Shown here piece by piece: positions 22,751-30,865 of a DNA stretch of 32,855 nt (its first letter is position 1; every line of letters begins with the position of its first letter). Source of the DNA: Ignavibacteria bacterium (lineage in GTDB: Bacteria; Bacteroidota; Ignavibacteria; Tepidaquicellales; OLB5). The translations under genes and the position numbers were made by a program. The DNA is taken from assembly GCA_030835005.1 (NCBI GenBank), contig JAUQWT010000226.1, positions 1 to 32,855 of the forward strand. Direction: 5' to 3'. The notes under the pieces are model-generated. The model was not told the origin of the DNA. It did no database searches and saw only the letters and a list, made by a program, of their open reading frames with translations.

Positions 22751-23473
22751 TCAAATTAAATTGTTAAAGATGTCTTCAAATTTGAAGAAACCCCTCTTAC
22801 CATTTATAAATTTCGCTGCTAGGATCGCTCCTTCAGCAAAACCACGGCGTGACTTAGCGTTATGCTCTATTATGATTGAATCAGAATCACTTTCAAAAAC
22901 AAGTTTATGGTTGCCAACTACATTTGTGATCCTCTTGGAAATGATATTCAATTCAGATTCAGAAGGATTTGGATTATCATTCGTAATTGATTTCTTTTTA
23001 CCCAATGATCCTAAAACATAATCAGCAATCCTTATTGCAGTACCGCTGGGTTTATCAAGTTTTTGAGTGTGGTGCGTTTCTTCAATACCCGCGTCATATT
23101 GATTGAATTTGTTAAGCAGTACAGCAGCCTCTTTTACAATTTGAAAATACAAATTTACACCAACTGAGAAATTGCTGGCATATACAAAACCGGTTTTATA
23201 TTTGAAAACTATCTCCTTGACTGCATCGATTTTATCATACCAGCCGGTGGTTCCGCATACTATGTTTATACCCTTTGAAGCCAGAAATTCGATATTATCT
23301 AAAACACTTGCAGGATTTGTGAACTCGATAGCAACATCGGGAATATTTTCAAGATGCGTTCGCGGCGGATTTGAAATGTCAAATGTTCCAACTAACTCAA
23401 ATTCCCCGGGTTTCAGCAATGACTCGATCATCCTGCCCATTTTCCCATATCCAACAAGTGCAAGTTTGATCAT
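22751..23473 (-). CDS. dapB: 4-hydroxy-tetrahydrodipicolinate reductase
   Basis: A 240-aa enzyme of the diaminopimelate/lysine pathway that reduces hydroxytetrahydrodipicolinate with NAD(P)H. The nucleotide-binding motif is VGYGKMGRMI (7-16). CGTTGW is at 73-78 and the active-site motif HHTQKLDKPSGTA is at 134-146, with the catalytic His and Lys. The length fits the short form common in Bacteroidota; the E. coli enzyme is about 273 aa. It overlaps lysC by one base (TAATG), which implies translational coupling, and lysC supplies the first pathway step. Confidence 0.95.
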   Translation of the reverse strand: MIKLALVGYGKMGRMIESLLKPGEFELVGTFDISNPPRTHLENIPDVAIEFTNPASVLDNIEFLASKGINIVCGTTGWYDKIDAVKEIVFKYKTGFVYASNFSVGVNLYFQIVKEAAVLLNKFNQYDAGIEETHHTQKLDKPSGTAIRIADYVLGSLGKKKSITNDNPNPSESELNIISKRITNVVGNHKLVFESDSDSIIIEHNAKSRRGFAEGAILAAKFINGKRGFFKFEDIFNNLI

Positions 23474-24912
23474 TATGCTATGAGCTTCCCTTCTTTCTTA
23501 GTTGTGCCTTCAAAAAGGCCGGTATCTGAATTAGTGTTTTCAAAAAATTCTTTGTGCAGGTTTGTCATTGTCTTTAAAAAATCCTTCTCCTCAATCAGCA
23601 ATGAAAAGCTGTGTTTATTGTAGCCGAATAAAACGGAATCCGCTTTAACACCCGGATTTGAAATAAATATTCTTTGTTCAAAATTCTCTATCGAACTGAG
23701 GTCGGATCCAACAAGTGTGATAAGTATTTTTTTACTGACGATCTCACAATCAGATATCTCTGAAAATTCGTTTTTCAGTTCATCATAATGAATTTTTGTA
23801 TAAGCGCTTTCAGCCATTACAATTATGATAGAATTACTGGAAGAAAGAAGCAAGTCTATTTGCGGCTTGTGACGCGCCAAAATGTTAAGCATCATTTCCC
23901 AGAAAATGAACTGGCCCAATGTTTCCTTTGGCTGTACCCTTAAAACTATTATATTCTTTTTGTATGTAACTGATTTAACCAGTTTCGGGTAGCTTAATTT
24001 AGAGCTTACTATTGTACCGTTTGAAGCAGTGTTCTTTGAATTGAGGATCTTTATCGGTATGTCCTTTTTAAGTGCCGGTTTGACTGAGTTCTTGTGCAGG
24101 ACTTTAGCCCCAAAATTGGAAAGTTCTTCCATTTCTTTAAATGAGATTTCAGATAATTTCAAAGAGTATGGAATTATATTGGGATCAGCAGTCAGTACTC
24201 CGTCAACATCTGTCCAAATCTGTATTTCTCCTGCATCAAGAAGCGAACCGTATATTGCGGCTGAAAAATCCGAGCTTTCTCTTCCCATTGTTGTTGTTAT
24301 GCCATCCTCTGTAGAAGCAATAAAGCCCTGAGCAAGTATTGTTTTACCTTTTTCGAGAAGAGGTTTTAGTAAAGAATCCGCGTTAGCTGCAGAGATTTCA
24401 AAATCGGGATATGCCCGGGAGAAATCATTATTTGTTTTGATGATCTTTCTTGAGTCAATAAGTTCAACATCAAGGCCGGCATTTTTCATAGCGTGAAATA
24501 TGACAGTACTTGACATCAGTTCCCCAAACGAGCGAAATGTGTCCAGTGTTCTTAATGAAAGTTCATTAATTATAGAAAGTCCTCTAATCAGCTCTGCAAT
24601 ATGCCTGTGATAAGCTATTACCTTTTCAACAGCCTCAGATTTAAGCTTCGAATCATTAACCAGGTCGTTAATTATAACGTGATGCCTGTTAATTATTTCT
24701 TCAAGTGAGCTTTCTGCTTCTGCCGTTTTGGATTCTGAGGCGTATTTTGCAATGTTCTCAAGAGCAGTAGTAGCTTTGGAAATAGCCGAAAGTACAACAA
24801 CTTTCCGGCCCTTAGTATTCCTGACTATATTTATTACGTTAGTTATCGAAGCACTATCCTGCACAGAAGTGCCTCCAAATTTTAAGACAACCAGGTCATT
24901 TCGTTTAGCCAT
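23473..24912 (-). CDS. lysC: Aspartate kinase
   Basis: A 479-aa monofunctional aspartokinase, first step of the lysine/DAP, threonine and methionine branch. The N-terminus has VLKFGGTSVQD (8-18). TTMGRESSDFSAA, near residue 207, is the substrate-binding motif and WTDVDGVLTADPN follows. Two ACT-like regulatory domains occupy about residues 310-470, which suggests feedback control by an amino acid. There is no homoserine dehydrogenase fusion. It starts ten bases after nadD and overlaps dapB by one base. Confidence 0.95.
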   Translation of the reverse strand: MAKRNDLVVLKFGGTSVQDSASITNVINIVRNTKGRKVVVLSAISKATTALENIAKYASESKTAEAESSLEEIINRHHVIINDLVNDSKLKSEAVEKVIAYHRHIAELIRGLSIINELSLRTLDTFRSFGELMSSTVIFHAMKNAGLDVELIDSRKIIKTNNDFSRAYPDFEISAANADSLLKPLLEKGKTILAQGFIASTEDGITTTMGRESSDFSAAIYGSLLDAGEIQIWTDVDGVLTADPNIIPYSLKLSEISFKEMEELSNFGAKVLHKNSVKPALKKDIPIKILNSKNTASNGTIVSSKLSYPKLVKSVTYKKNIIVLRVQPKETLGQFIFWEMMLNILARHKPQIDLLLSSSNSIIIVMAESAYTKIHYDELKNEFSEISDCEIVSKKILITLVGSDLSSIENFEQRIFISNPGVKADSVLFGYNKHSFSLLIEEKDFLKTMTNLHKEFFENTNSDTGLFEGTTKKEGKLIA

Positions 24913-24922
24913 TTTGAATATT

Positions 24923-25516
24923 CTATTTATATAAGTTATTTTTCTTTATGAATAATTCCACTTCATTCGGAACCAGGTACTTAATTGATTTTTCTTCTGC
25001 GATCCTTTGCCTGATATCTGTAGAAGAAATATCAATTGACTTTACCGGAACAAAAACTGCCTTTGAAGCAAATTCGTTTTCAACCTGCTGAATAACATAG
25101 CCCGGGCGGTTAATAACAATTACTTCAGAAAGTATAAATAGTTTACCGGGATCTTTCCATGTATGCAGTTCTATTAACTGATCCATTCCAATAATTAAGT
25201 ATAGTTTGACCTGCTCATTTATATATATTTCCCTCAATGCAATAAGTGTATCTACAGTATAACTCTTTGTGCTTCTTTTGCTCTTTAATTCAATATCCGA
25301 GATCTCAAAATTATCATTTCCCTCAATTGCAAGTTTAACCATTTCAAATCTTTTAGAGGCTTCAACTAATCCTCCGGATTTCTTATGCGGCGGGTCTGCC
25401 GAAGGGATAAACAGCACCTTATCAAGATGCATTTGCTCTCTTACATCTTCAGCAGTGATCAAATGTGCCGTGTGAACCGGATTGAATGTGCCGCCGTATA
25501 TCCCTATTCGTTTCAA
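24923..25516 (-). CDS. nadD: Nicotinate-nucleotide adenylyltransferase
   Basis: A 197-aa NAD biosynthesis enzyme that joins nicotinate mononucleotide to AMP. GIYGGTFNPVHTAHL (residues 4-18) has the T/HxGH-type nucleotidyltransferase motif and ISSTDIRQRI near the C-terminus is the second signature. The start is TTG 25516. Its first four bases overlap the end of the upstream glycosyltransferase gene (TTGA), and GAGG lies ten bases before it. It is embedded in an operon with lysC and dapB. Confidence 0.95.
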   Translation of the reverse strand: MKRIGIYGGTFNPVHTAHLITAEDVREQMHLDKVLFIPSADPPHKKSGGLVEASKRFEMVKLAIEGNDNFEISDIELKSKRSTKSYTVDTLIALREIYINEQVKLYLIIGMDQLIELHTWKDPGKLFILSEVIVINRPGYVIQQVENEFASKAVFVPVKSIDISSTDIRQRIAEEKSIKYLVPNEVELFIKKNNLYK

Positions 25517-26637
25517 ATTAATAGCACCTCTTCATAAACCCGGCTGATCTTCGGTACTAACTCCGATACATCATACCCAGTCGATTCGATCAAAGCATTC
25601 TGTGCTATAGTTTCCTTCAATACGGGATTCTGGTAAAGTGCAGAAATCTTCTGAAACAAGTCGTCCATATCTAAAGGATTCACCGTTAGAGCAGAATAAC
25701 CCGGTTTCATTATCTCCAGCAATTCCGGATAGTGGCTGCAGATCACAGGCAGGCGAGAAGCCATTGCCTGGAGCACAACCACGGGCAATTGATTACCAAT
25801 ATAGGGAAAGACAAAAATATCAAAAACGAAAAGCAATTCTTCTGCTGCCAATGTGTTATTGAAGAACACTATATGATCTTCAATTTTAGACTCTCGGGCC
25901 AGGTCCTTCATTTGCCCCATATAGCGTCCGTCTCCACAAAAAACAAAACGCATTTTCGGATATTTTCTGATAAGAAAATATGCCGCTTGGATTATCACCT
26001 TTTGGTTGCTGAATTCATTAAACTCTGAAATATTGCCAACTACAAAATTATCCGGCTCAAAGCCAAGCTCCCTTCTCAGATTTTCATTACTTTTTCTGTT
26101 TGCATAATTTCCGATATTTATGCAAGGAGGTATTACCTCCGTTTTGTTTCTGCCGGCAATCCTGTTTTTTACAGCACACAGGTATTCATTATGTGATTCA
26201 CAAATTGCCATATCTGTGTATTGGGTCAGATATTGTTCGATAGTTTTATCGAGATTTTTTTTAATCAAACCGCGGTCAATTTGAAATTCGATACCGTGAA
26301 AAGTATGAACACATTTTAGATCCTCAAGTCGTTTTTTAACTGATCTGCTGTAAATCCCTGCAGAATGACCATGAGAGTGTATCAAGTCATACTTTTCAGA
26401 ATTAACCAGTGACAATAATGTCTTGATGTATTTTGACCTTAACAGATCATTGATCTTAACGGGTATATACTCTGCGTCGGCATCTTTAGCTGCTTCAGCA
26501 ATCTTATCATCTTTATTAGAAGAGATCGAAACTTCAAATTTCGATTTATCGATATTTTTAGCAATAGCAATAATGTTTGCAAGTCCATTTACCGAACTGC
26601 TGCTATTGATAAGCTGAAGTATTTTGCGTCTGTTCAA
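25513..26637 (-). CDS. Glycosyltransferase family 4 protein
   Basis: A 374-aa GT-B fold glycosyltransferase. The N-terminal acceptor domain includes LIHSHGHSAGIYS (about 89-101). The donor-binding domain has NFVVGNISEFNEFSNQK, FCGDGRYMGQM and the C-terminal VLQAMASRLPVICSHYPELLE, which resembles the family 4 pattern. The donor sugar and acceptor are unknown. The start is TTG 26637 with AGGA six bases upstream. It is the first gene of a five-gene operon ending at the Yip1-like gene. I see no good promoter; the region 26638-26727 has only a poor -7 match. Confidence 0.87.
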   Translation of the reverse strand: MNRRKILQLINSSSSVNGLANIIAIAKNIDKSKFEVSISSNKDDKIAEAAKDADAEYIPVKINDLLRSKYIKTLLSLVNSEKYDLIHSHGHSAGIYSRSVKKRLEDLKCVHTFHGIEFQIDRGLIKKNLDKTIEQYLTQYTDMAICESHNEYLCAVKNRIAGRNKTEVIPPCINIGNYANRKSNENLRRELGFEPDNFVVGNISEFNEFSNQKVIIQAAYFLIRKYPKMRFVFCGDGRYMGQMKDLARESKIEDHIVFFNNTLAAEELLFVFDIFVFPYIGNQLPVVVLQAMASRLPVICSHYPELLEIMKPGYSALTVNPLDMDDLFQKISALYQNPVLKETIAQNALIESTGYDVSELVPKISRVYEEVLLI

Positions 26638-26727
26638 TTATGTTCCTGATTTCCCAAAATAACAATTATTAAGCTTTGAATTAAGTGAAATGTGAATAAC
26701 CGATTATCTTATTACTCAGAATTACAC

Positions 26728-26759
26728 TAAAAAAGCCGCCTCATTTCATGAAGCGGCTT
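26728..26759 (-). terminator. Terminator after the PrsW-like gene
   Basis: A hairpin, AAGCCGC (26733-26739) with GCGGCTT (26753-26759), with four further inner pairs after one mismatch. On the minus strand it is followed by a T run (A at 26729-26734). It ends the PrsW-like gene transcript before the glycosyltransferase operon begins. Confidence 0.8.
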
Positions 26760-26789
26760 AAAAATCTCATTTGAAAAAAAAACCACATA

Positions 26790-27788
26790 CTACGGCTTTT
26801 GCTGATTATAATACAATAAAGTGTAGATCCTGTTTCTCAGAGTATCGACTTCACGAATATATACCGTTTGAGACTTTGATTTCATGTTCTTAAGCTGATT
26901 CTTGCGAATAGCAAGTTTAATCGCAGACTTAACATAGTCCTTCTGATTAACATGACCCGGAAGCCAACCTTTTTTGAAGCGCTTTGAAGTAAACGGCAAG
27001 TGTACTAAATGCTCCCTTGGAATATGGCCCATAGAATTTACCTCTTCAGTCAATTCCCTTAAGATGATCTTTCCCTCATTATGAACTGCAAACTGGAATA
27101 CCGTAAATATCACTATTACTGAAAGTATCATGAACGCAAACCCGATCAGTGCAGTTGAATTAAAGCTTACAGTCAGGTTCCACATAAAATGCATAAATAT
27201 CGCTATTGAAAGACCTAAAGGAATAATGGTTAACTTTGCGAACAGACCTTTGAATTTTGCGTAGCCAATTGCAGCTCCAAAAACAGCCTGAGTGCAGCAA
27301 TGCAGAACAGCCGAAAAAAGCGTCCTGATAATTATCAGTACGAACAGACCAACATAATCCTGCGGAAAGCTCAGGAAGTAAAGAAAATTCTCAGTCATAC
27401 CGAATCCAAGCCCGACTGCTCCCCCATATACTGCGCCATCTACGGGTCCATCAAAATGGCGGCTGAAAGCGATCATTAAAAGAAATATACCTTTGGTCGA
27501 TTCCTCCACTATTGGTGCCACAATAACTGCGCCAGCCAGATTGTTAAGTGTCCCGGCATCGGAATCATTGGCAAACTGGAAAATAAACTCGGATATACCG
27601 AGCCCCATAATTATACTTCCTATTATGCCGAAAACTACTGCTCCTGTAGCTCCCCAGAAAAAATTCAGGCTGACAAGCCAGAATGGTTCGCGTTCATAGC
27701 GGTCCATCAGCCAAATAACAACAAGGTACATTATCATTGGGACAACAGAAAAGAAGCCGGCCAAAAACAAATGTATAAATGGATTCAT
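26790..27788 (-). CDS. PrsW-family intramembrane metalloprotease
   Basis: A 332-aa polytopic membrane protein of the PrsW/CPBP-like clan of site-1-type proteases. Conserved motifs are visible: EESTK with Glu95, Glu96 and Lys99; GFGMTENFLYF with Glu133; His163 in VLHCCTQ; and His200/Asn204 in MHFMWN. In Bacillus, PrsW cuts an anti-sigma factor. Here the substrate is unknown and no anti-sigma gene is adjacent. About eight hydrophobic segments are followed by an 85-residue basic cytoplasmic tail containing KRFKKGWLPGHVN. It has its own promoter and terminator. Confidence 0.88.
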   Translation of the reverse strand: MNPFIHLFLAGFFSVVPMIMYLVVIWLMDRYEREPFWLVSLNFFWGATGAVVFGIIGSIIMGLGISEFIFQFANDSDAGTLNNLAGAVIVAPIVEESTKGIFLLMIAFSRHFDGPVDGAVYGGAVGLGFGMTENFLYFLSFPQDYVGLFVLIIIRTLFSAVLHCCTQAVFGAAIGYAKFKGLFAKLTIIPLGLSIAIFMHFMWNLTVSFNSTALIGFAFMILSVIVIFTVFQFAVHNEGKIILRELTEEVNSMGHIPREHLVHLPFTSKRFKKGWLPGHVNQKDYVKSAIKLAIRKNQLKNMKSKSQTVYIREVDTLRNRIYTLLYYNQQKP

Positions 27789-27810
27789 GTTTTTTGCAGT
27801 AAAATTAAGT

Positions 27811-27841
27811 CAAATATAATTAAACATTTGTGAATTAACAA
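27811..27841 (-). promoter_or_regulatory. Bacteroidota-type promoter of the PrsW-like gene
   Basis: On the minus strand, TTG (complement of 27839-27841) and TATATTTG (complement of 27811-27818) are separated by exactly 20 bases. The start codon lies 22 bases after the -7 element. Confidence 0.72.
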
Positions 27842-27862
27842 TTAATGTAAGGGTTCTTATAC

Positions 27863-27891
27863 AAAAAAAATACCCCCAGTTTCGGGGGTAT
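27863..27891 (-). terminator. Terminator after the downstream T9SS propeller gene
   Basis: A perfect 8-bp stem, ATACCCCC (27870-27877) with GGGGGTAT (27884-27891), and a 6-nt loop. On the minus strand a T run follows (A at 27863-27870). Confidence 0.88.
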
Positions 27892-27914
27892 TAAACTTCA
27901 AACGAAACAATGAA

Positions 27915-29237
27915 CTATTTTACAAGTATCATTTTTTTAGTTTCAACGAAACTGCCTGCTGTTAAGGTATAGAAGTAAATACCAGAAGAGAAAGCGCTCA
28001 TATCAACTGTTTCAATATAATTTCCAGCTGACATGTTTCTGTCAACAAGCGTCATGACTTCTGAACCAAGGTTGTTATAAATCTTCAAAGTAACCATTCC
28101 TGAAGTAGGAATTGAATACTTGAACGAAGTTGACGGGTTAAACGGATTAGGATAATTCTGCCCTAAGTTGAATGATTCCGGAGTAGTTGTATTACCCGGG
28201 TCAATTCCAACCGGAGGACCGTATCTTAAAATAACACCACCGCCACAACCTGCAAAACCAAGAGTGGGACTCAAGAACTGCATGTGCTGTATTCCAGTGG
28301 TTACCGGAACAGTTTCTTCAGTCCAGGATGTTCCTAAATTTGATGTCCTGAACATTCTGTAACCAACACCTTCGTTTATGACCGCTCTGATAACGTCTGA
28401 ACCATCTTTCATGCCATGCATGTTAATTGCTGCAAATGTGATGACTCCGGACGGATTTGTTACAACCGACCAGTTTGCTCCACCATTTGTGGTTTTTCTC
28501 AGGTTACTGCCATTAGAACCGGCCATTCCTGAAGTAGCGTTTACAAAAGCAATTGCCTGATAATATAATCCAGCAGCTCCGCCTGTTCCGGCGACGACTG
28601 AATTATTCCATGTACCATTAAAGCCGGTTGTAGTATAGTATATTTTAGCTGTAGTGGCATTAGAAACTGTGTTTGCAGAACCAATCCAATAAGTTGAAGT
28701 ATTTACCCAATCCCATGCATTGATAACGCCAAATTCATTTGTTGCAAGAGGAGCACCTGGTGCCAGTACCCAGTTAGTTCCGCCATTGGTTGTTGTTCTA
28801 AACTGGTACGGCTGACCGTTTCCGGTTGGATCACCCTGGTACACTCCGTTATTTGCATCAAACATCTTAATACCGTTGCTAAAGCTTCCGGCTAATGAAA
28901 ATTGCAGTACCCAGTTTGTGCCGCCGTTAGTAGTCTTGTAGATTGAACCGGCTACTGTACCAACCCAGCAAGTGTTTATATCCAGCGCCGAAATACCATA
29001 AAGATTACCGGCTAAACCTGAGCTAACATTAGTCCAGTTAAAGCCACCGTTTGTAGAGCGTCTTACGCCTGCACCATCTCCGCATACCCAAATAGTATTC
29101 CCATCCACTATTGAAATCGAATTAATGTTAAAGGCTGGAGCGGGCAACGTAGCGATCTGCACCCATGACTGACCGAAAGAAATGGCTGGGGCAGCCACAA
29201 AAAAAATGATGAAAAGCTGTAACAATTTTGACTTCAT
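27915..29237 (-). CDS. Secreted YCF48/BNR-type propeller protein with T9SS sorting domain
   Basis: A 440-aa secreted protein. A signal peptide (about 1-22, cleavage near SFGQ) is followed by propeller-type repeats containing STNGGFNW, TTNGGTNW (three times or nearly so) and TTNGGANW. These are Asp-box-like motifs typical of YCF48/BNR or sialidase-like beta-propellers. A linker (IDPGNTT) leads to a T9SS sorting domain (NYPNPFNPSTS to KKMILVK). It is a paralogue of the next gene upstream (29404-30756), with the same linker and a very similar sorting domain. ATG 29237 has GGAG eight bases upstream. It is probably a surface or released binding protein; I see no enzymatic residues. Confidence 0.87.
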   Translation of the reverse strand: MKSKLLQLFIIFFVAAPAISFGQSWVQIATLPAPAFNINSISIVDGNTIWVCGDGAGVRRSTNGGFNWTNVSSGLAGNLYGISALDINTCWVGTVAGSIYKTTNGGTNWVLQFSLAGSFSNGIKMFDANNGVYQGDPTGNGQPYQFRTTTNGGTNWVLAPGAPLATNEFGVINAWDWVNTSTYWIGSANTVSNATTAKIYYTTTGFNGTWNNSVVAGTGGAAGLYYQAIAFVNATSGMAGSNGSNLRKTTNGGANWSVVTNPSGVITFAAINMHGMKDGSDVIRAVINEGVGYRMFRTSNLGTSWTEETVPVTTGIQHMQFLSPTLGFAGCGGGVILRYGPPVGIDPGNTTTPESFNLGQNYPNPFNPSTSFKYSIPTSGMVTLKIYNNLGSEVMTLVDRNMSAGNYIETVDMSAFSSGIYFYTLTAGSFVETKKMILVK

Positions 29238-29268
29238 TTGTATTTCTCCGTTTATGTTTTTTGGAGAT

Positions 29269-29276
29269 CAAAGATA
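29269..29276 (-). promoter_or_regulatory. -7 element of the downstream propeller gene
   Basis: TATCTTTG on the minus strand (complement of 29269-29276) matches the -7 consensus. The triplet 20 bases upstream is TTT rather than TTG, so the -33 element is imperfect. It lies after the terminator of the upstream paralogue. Confidence 0.55.
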
Positions 29277-29314
29277 CTTCTTTTTAGATTCAAGAAAAAT
29301 GATGAAAGTCATAT

Positions 29315-29354
29315 AAAAAAAAGTATCCCTGCCATTCATAGCCGGGATACTTTT
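29315..29354 (-). terminator. Terminator after the upstream T9SS propeller gene
   Basis: An 11-bp perfect stem, 29319-29329 with 29344-29354 (AAAAGTATCCC with GGGATACTTTT), and a 14-nt loop. A-rich sequence at 29315-29322 gives a T run on the minus strand. Confidence 0.85.
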
Positions 29355-29403
29355 AAAAAAAGGCGTTTTTCAACAGAAAAAAAAGAAAAACGTACTATTG
29401 AAA

Positions 29404-30756
29404 CTATTTCACTAACATCATTTTCTTTGTTTCTTTGAAGTTACCTGCGGCCAAAGTGTAGAAATAAGTGCCTGAAGAGAAACTGCTCATATCAACTGTT
29501 TCTACATAATTACCCACTGCAAGATCGCTGTTAATAACTGTTTTTACTTCCGCTCCAAGGCTATTATAGATCTTTAAAGTTACTAGCCCTGCTGTTGGAA
29601 CTGAGTATTTTATTGTTGTTGAAGGATTAAACGGATTCGGGTAATTCTGCTGCAATGCGAATTCATTTGGAATAGAAGTGTTACCAGGATCTATACCAGT
29701 ATTTGTAGCATCAATTAACTTTATAACACTTCCGTCAGAACCTGCAACAGCATATGCATATACTGTTCCGCCCTGGAATACAAGATCCATTCCGGTCCAG
29801 CCGTTCAAACCGGCAATTATCATTGTTGACCAGGTCAAACCTCCATCGATGCTTTTCCTGATACCGTTAGTTCCTGTTTGTGCTGTTAGGTAAACTACAT
29901 TTGTGCTTGGAACCCATTTCATTATACATACTGCGCTAAGCACTCCGCCAACGCCCTGAGTTGTCCATGAAGAACCATTTGTAGTTGAGCGGTTTATGTT
30001 TGGAAGTGACGCACTGGTAGCCCCTAAAATCACTGTACCGGCGCTGTTCATAGTAAAACCGGATGTGAACGGATTTGCACCGCCCGGAACAGTCAAAGTA
30101 CCCATATTGAATGAAGTTCCGCCGTTGGTTGTAAAACACACTCTTGAGAAACCGCTGATGCCATGCCCAAAATGAGTATTACTTGCAACAAAAACTGAAC
30201 CTGCAGCACCTGTCGTTCCGCCAACAGTTGTCTGTGAAGTTGTCCAGTTTGCTCCGCCATTTGTCGAAATAGCTATAAACTGCCCACCTGCTGAAGGCTG
30301 GTCACTTTGCGCATAAATAAAACTGCGGTTGGTTGGCGAGCCTGCAATACCGTTCCAGAAGCCAACAGATCCACCTGTTGATAGAACATTAGTCCATGAA
30401 GCACCGCCATCAGTTGTTCTCCAGATCTTTGCGTTTCCACCAAGTCCACCAATTGCGCCGCCATCACCAACAAGAGCTGTGTTTGCGTCAACAACCCAAA
30501 TAGCATAAAACTCCGGACCGGTTAAACTGCCGGTAACGTTAACAAAGTTAACACCACCATTGGTAGTTTTGTAAACTTTCGGAGCGCCGCCTGTTCCTCC
30601 GCATACCCATGCATTGTTCTGGTCAAGAACAGATACATATGGATACGGCCCAAGACCTGACATTTGCAAAGAACCTGCGCAATAGGTCCACTGGGAATAA
30701 CTCTCTGCTGCAAAAACCAGCATTAATGCCAATACAAAAAGTTTGAAATGTTTCAT
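29404..30756 (-). CDS. Secreted YCF48/BNR-type propeller protein with T9SS sorting domain (paralogue)
   Basis: A 450-aa secreted protein like the one encoded next to it. A signal peptide (about 1-21, SYSQ) precedes repeats with TTNGGVNF, TTDGGASW, STNGGANW, TTNGGTSF and SIDGGLTW, the Asp-box-like turns of a BNR/YCF48-type propeller. The linker GIDPGNTS leads to a T9SS sorting domain (NYPNPFNPSTT to KKMMLVK). GGAGGT at 30767-30772 is a strong ribosome site ten bases before ATG 30756. It has a separate promoter and terminator from its paralogue, so the pair came from a duplication that kept or acquired full regulatory signals. Ligand unknown. Confidence 0.87.
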   Translation of the reverse strand: MKHFKLFVLALMLVFAAESYSQWTYCAGSLQMSGLGPYPYVSVLDQNNAWVCGGTGGAPKVYKTTNGGVNFVNVTGSLTGPEFYAIWVVDANTALVGDGGAIGGLGGNAKIWRTTDGGASWTNVLSTGGSVGFWNGIAGSPTNRSFIYAQSDQPSAGGQFIAISTNGGANWTTSQTTVGGTTGAAGSVFVASNTHFGHGISGFSRVCFTTNGGTSFNMGTLTVPGGANPFTSGFTMNSAGTVILGATSASLPNINRSTTNGSSWTTQGVGGVLSAVCIMKWVPSTNVVYLTAQTGTNGIRKSIDGGLTWSTMIIAGLNGWTGMDLVFQGGTVYAYAVAGSDGSVIKLIDATNTGIDPGNTSIPNEFALQQNYPNPFNPSTTIKYSVPTAGLVTLKIYNSLGAEVKTVINSDLAVGNYVETVDMSSFSSGTYFYTLAAGNFKETKKMMLVK

Positions 30757-30826
30757 TGTGATTTTTACCTCCAGTAATTCTCCTTCTGGGGAGAGGTTTT
30801 ATTAGTTAAATAGTTGTGATATTTGC

Positions 30827-30857
30827 CAAATGTAATTATCAAATATATAAAATACAA
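30827..30857 (-). promoter_or_regulatory. Bacteroidota-type promoter of the upstream propeller gene
   Basis: On the minus strand, TTG (complement of 30855-30857) and TACATTTG (complement of 30827-30834) are separated by exactly 20 bases. A second -7-like TATATTTG (complement of 30840-30847) lies inside the spacer but has no TTG at the right distance. The untranslated leader is about 65 nt. Confidence 0.72.
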
Positions 30858-30865
30858 CATAATTA

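Noticed and set aside
26790..27788. PrsW-like protease acting on the sigma factor system at 19534
   Set aside because: The genes are about 6 kb apart in different units and no anti-sigma gene is seen, so a link would be speculation.
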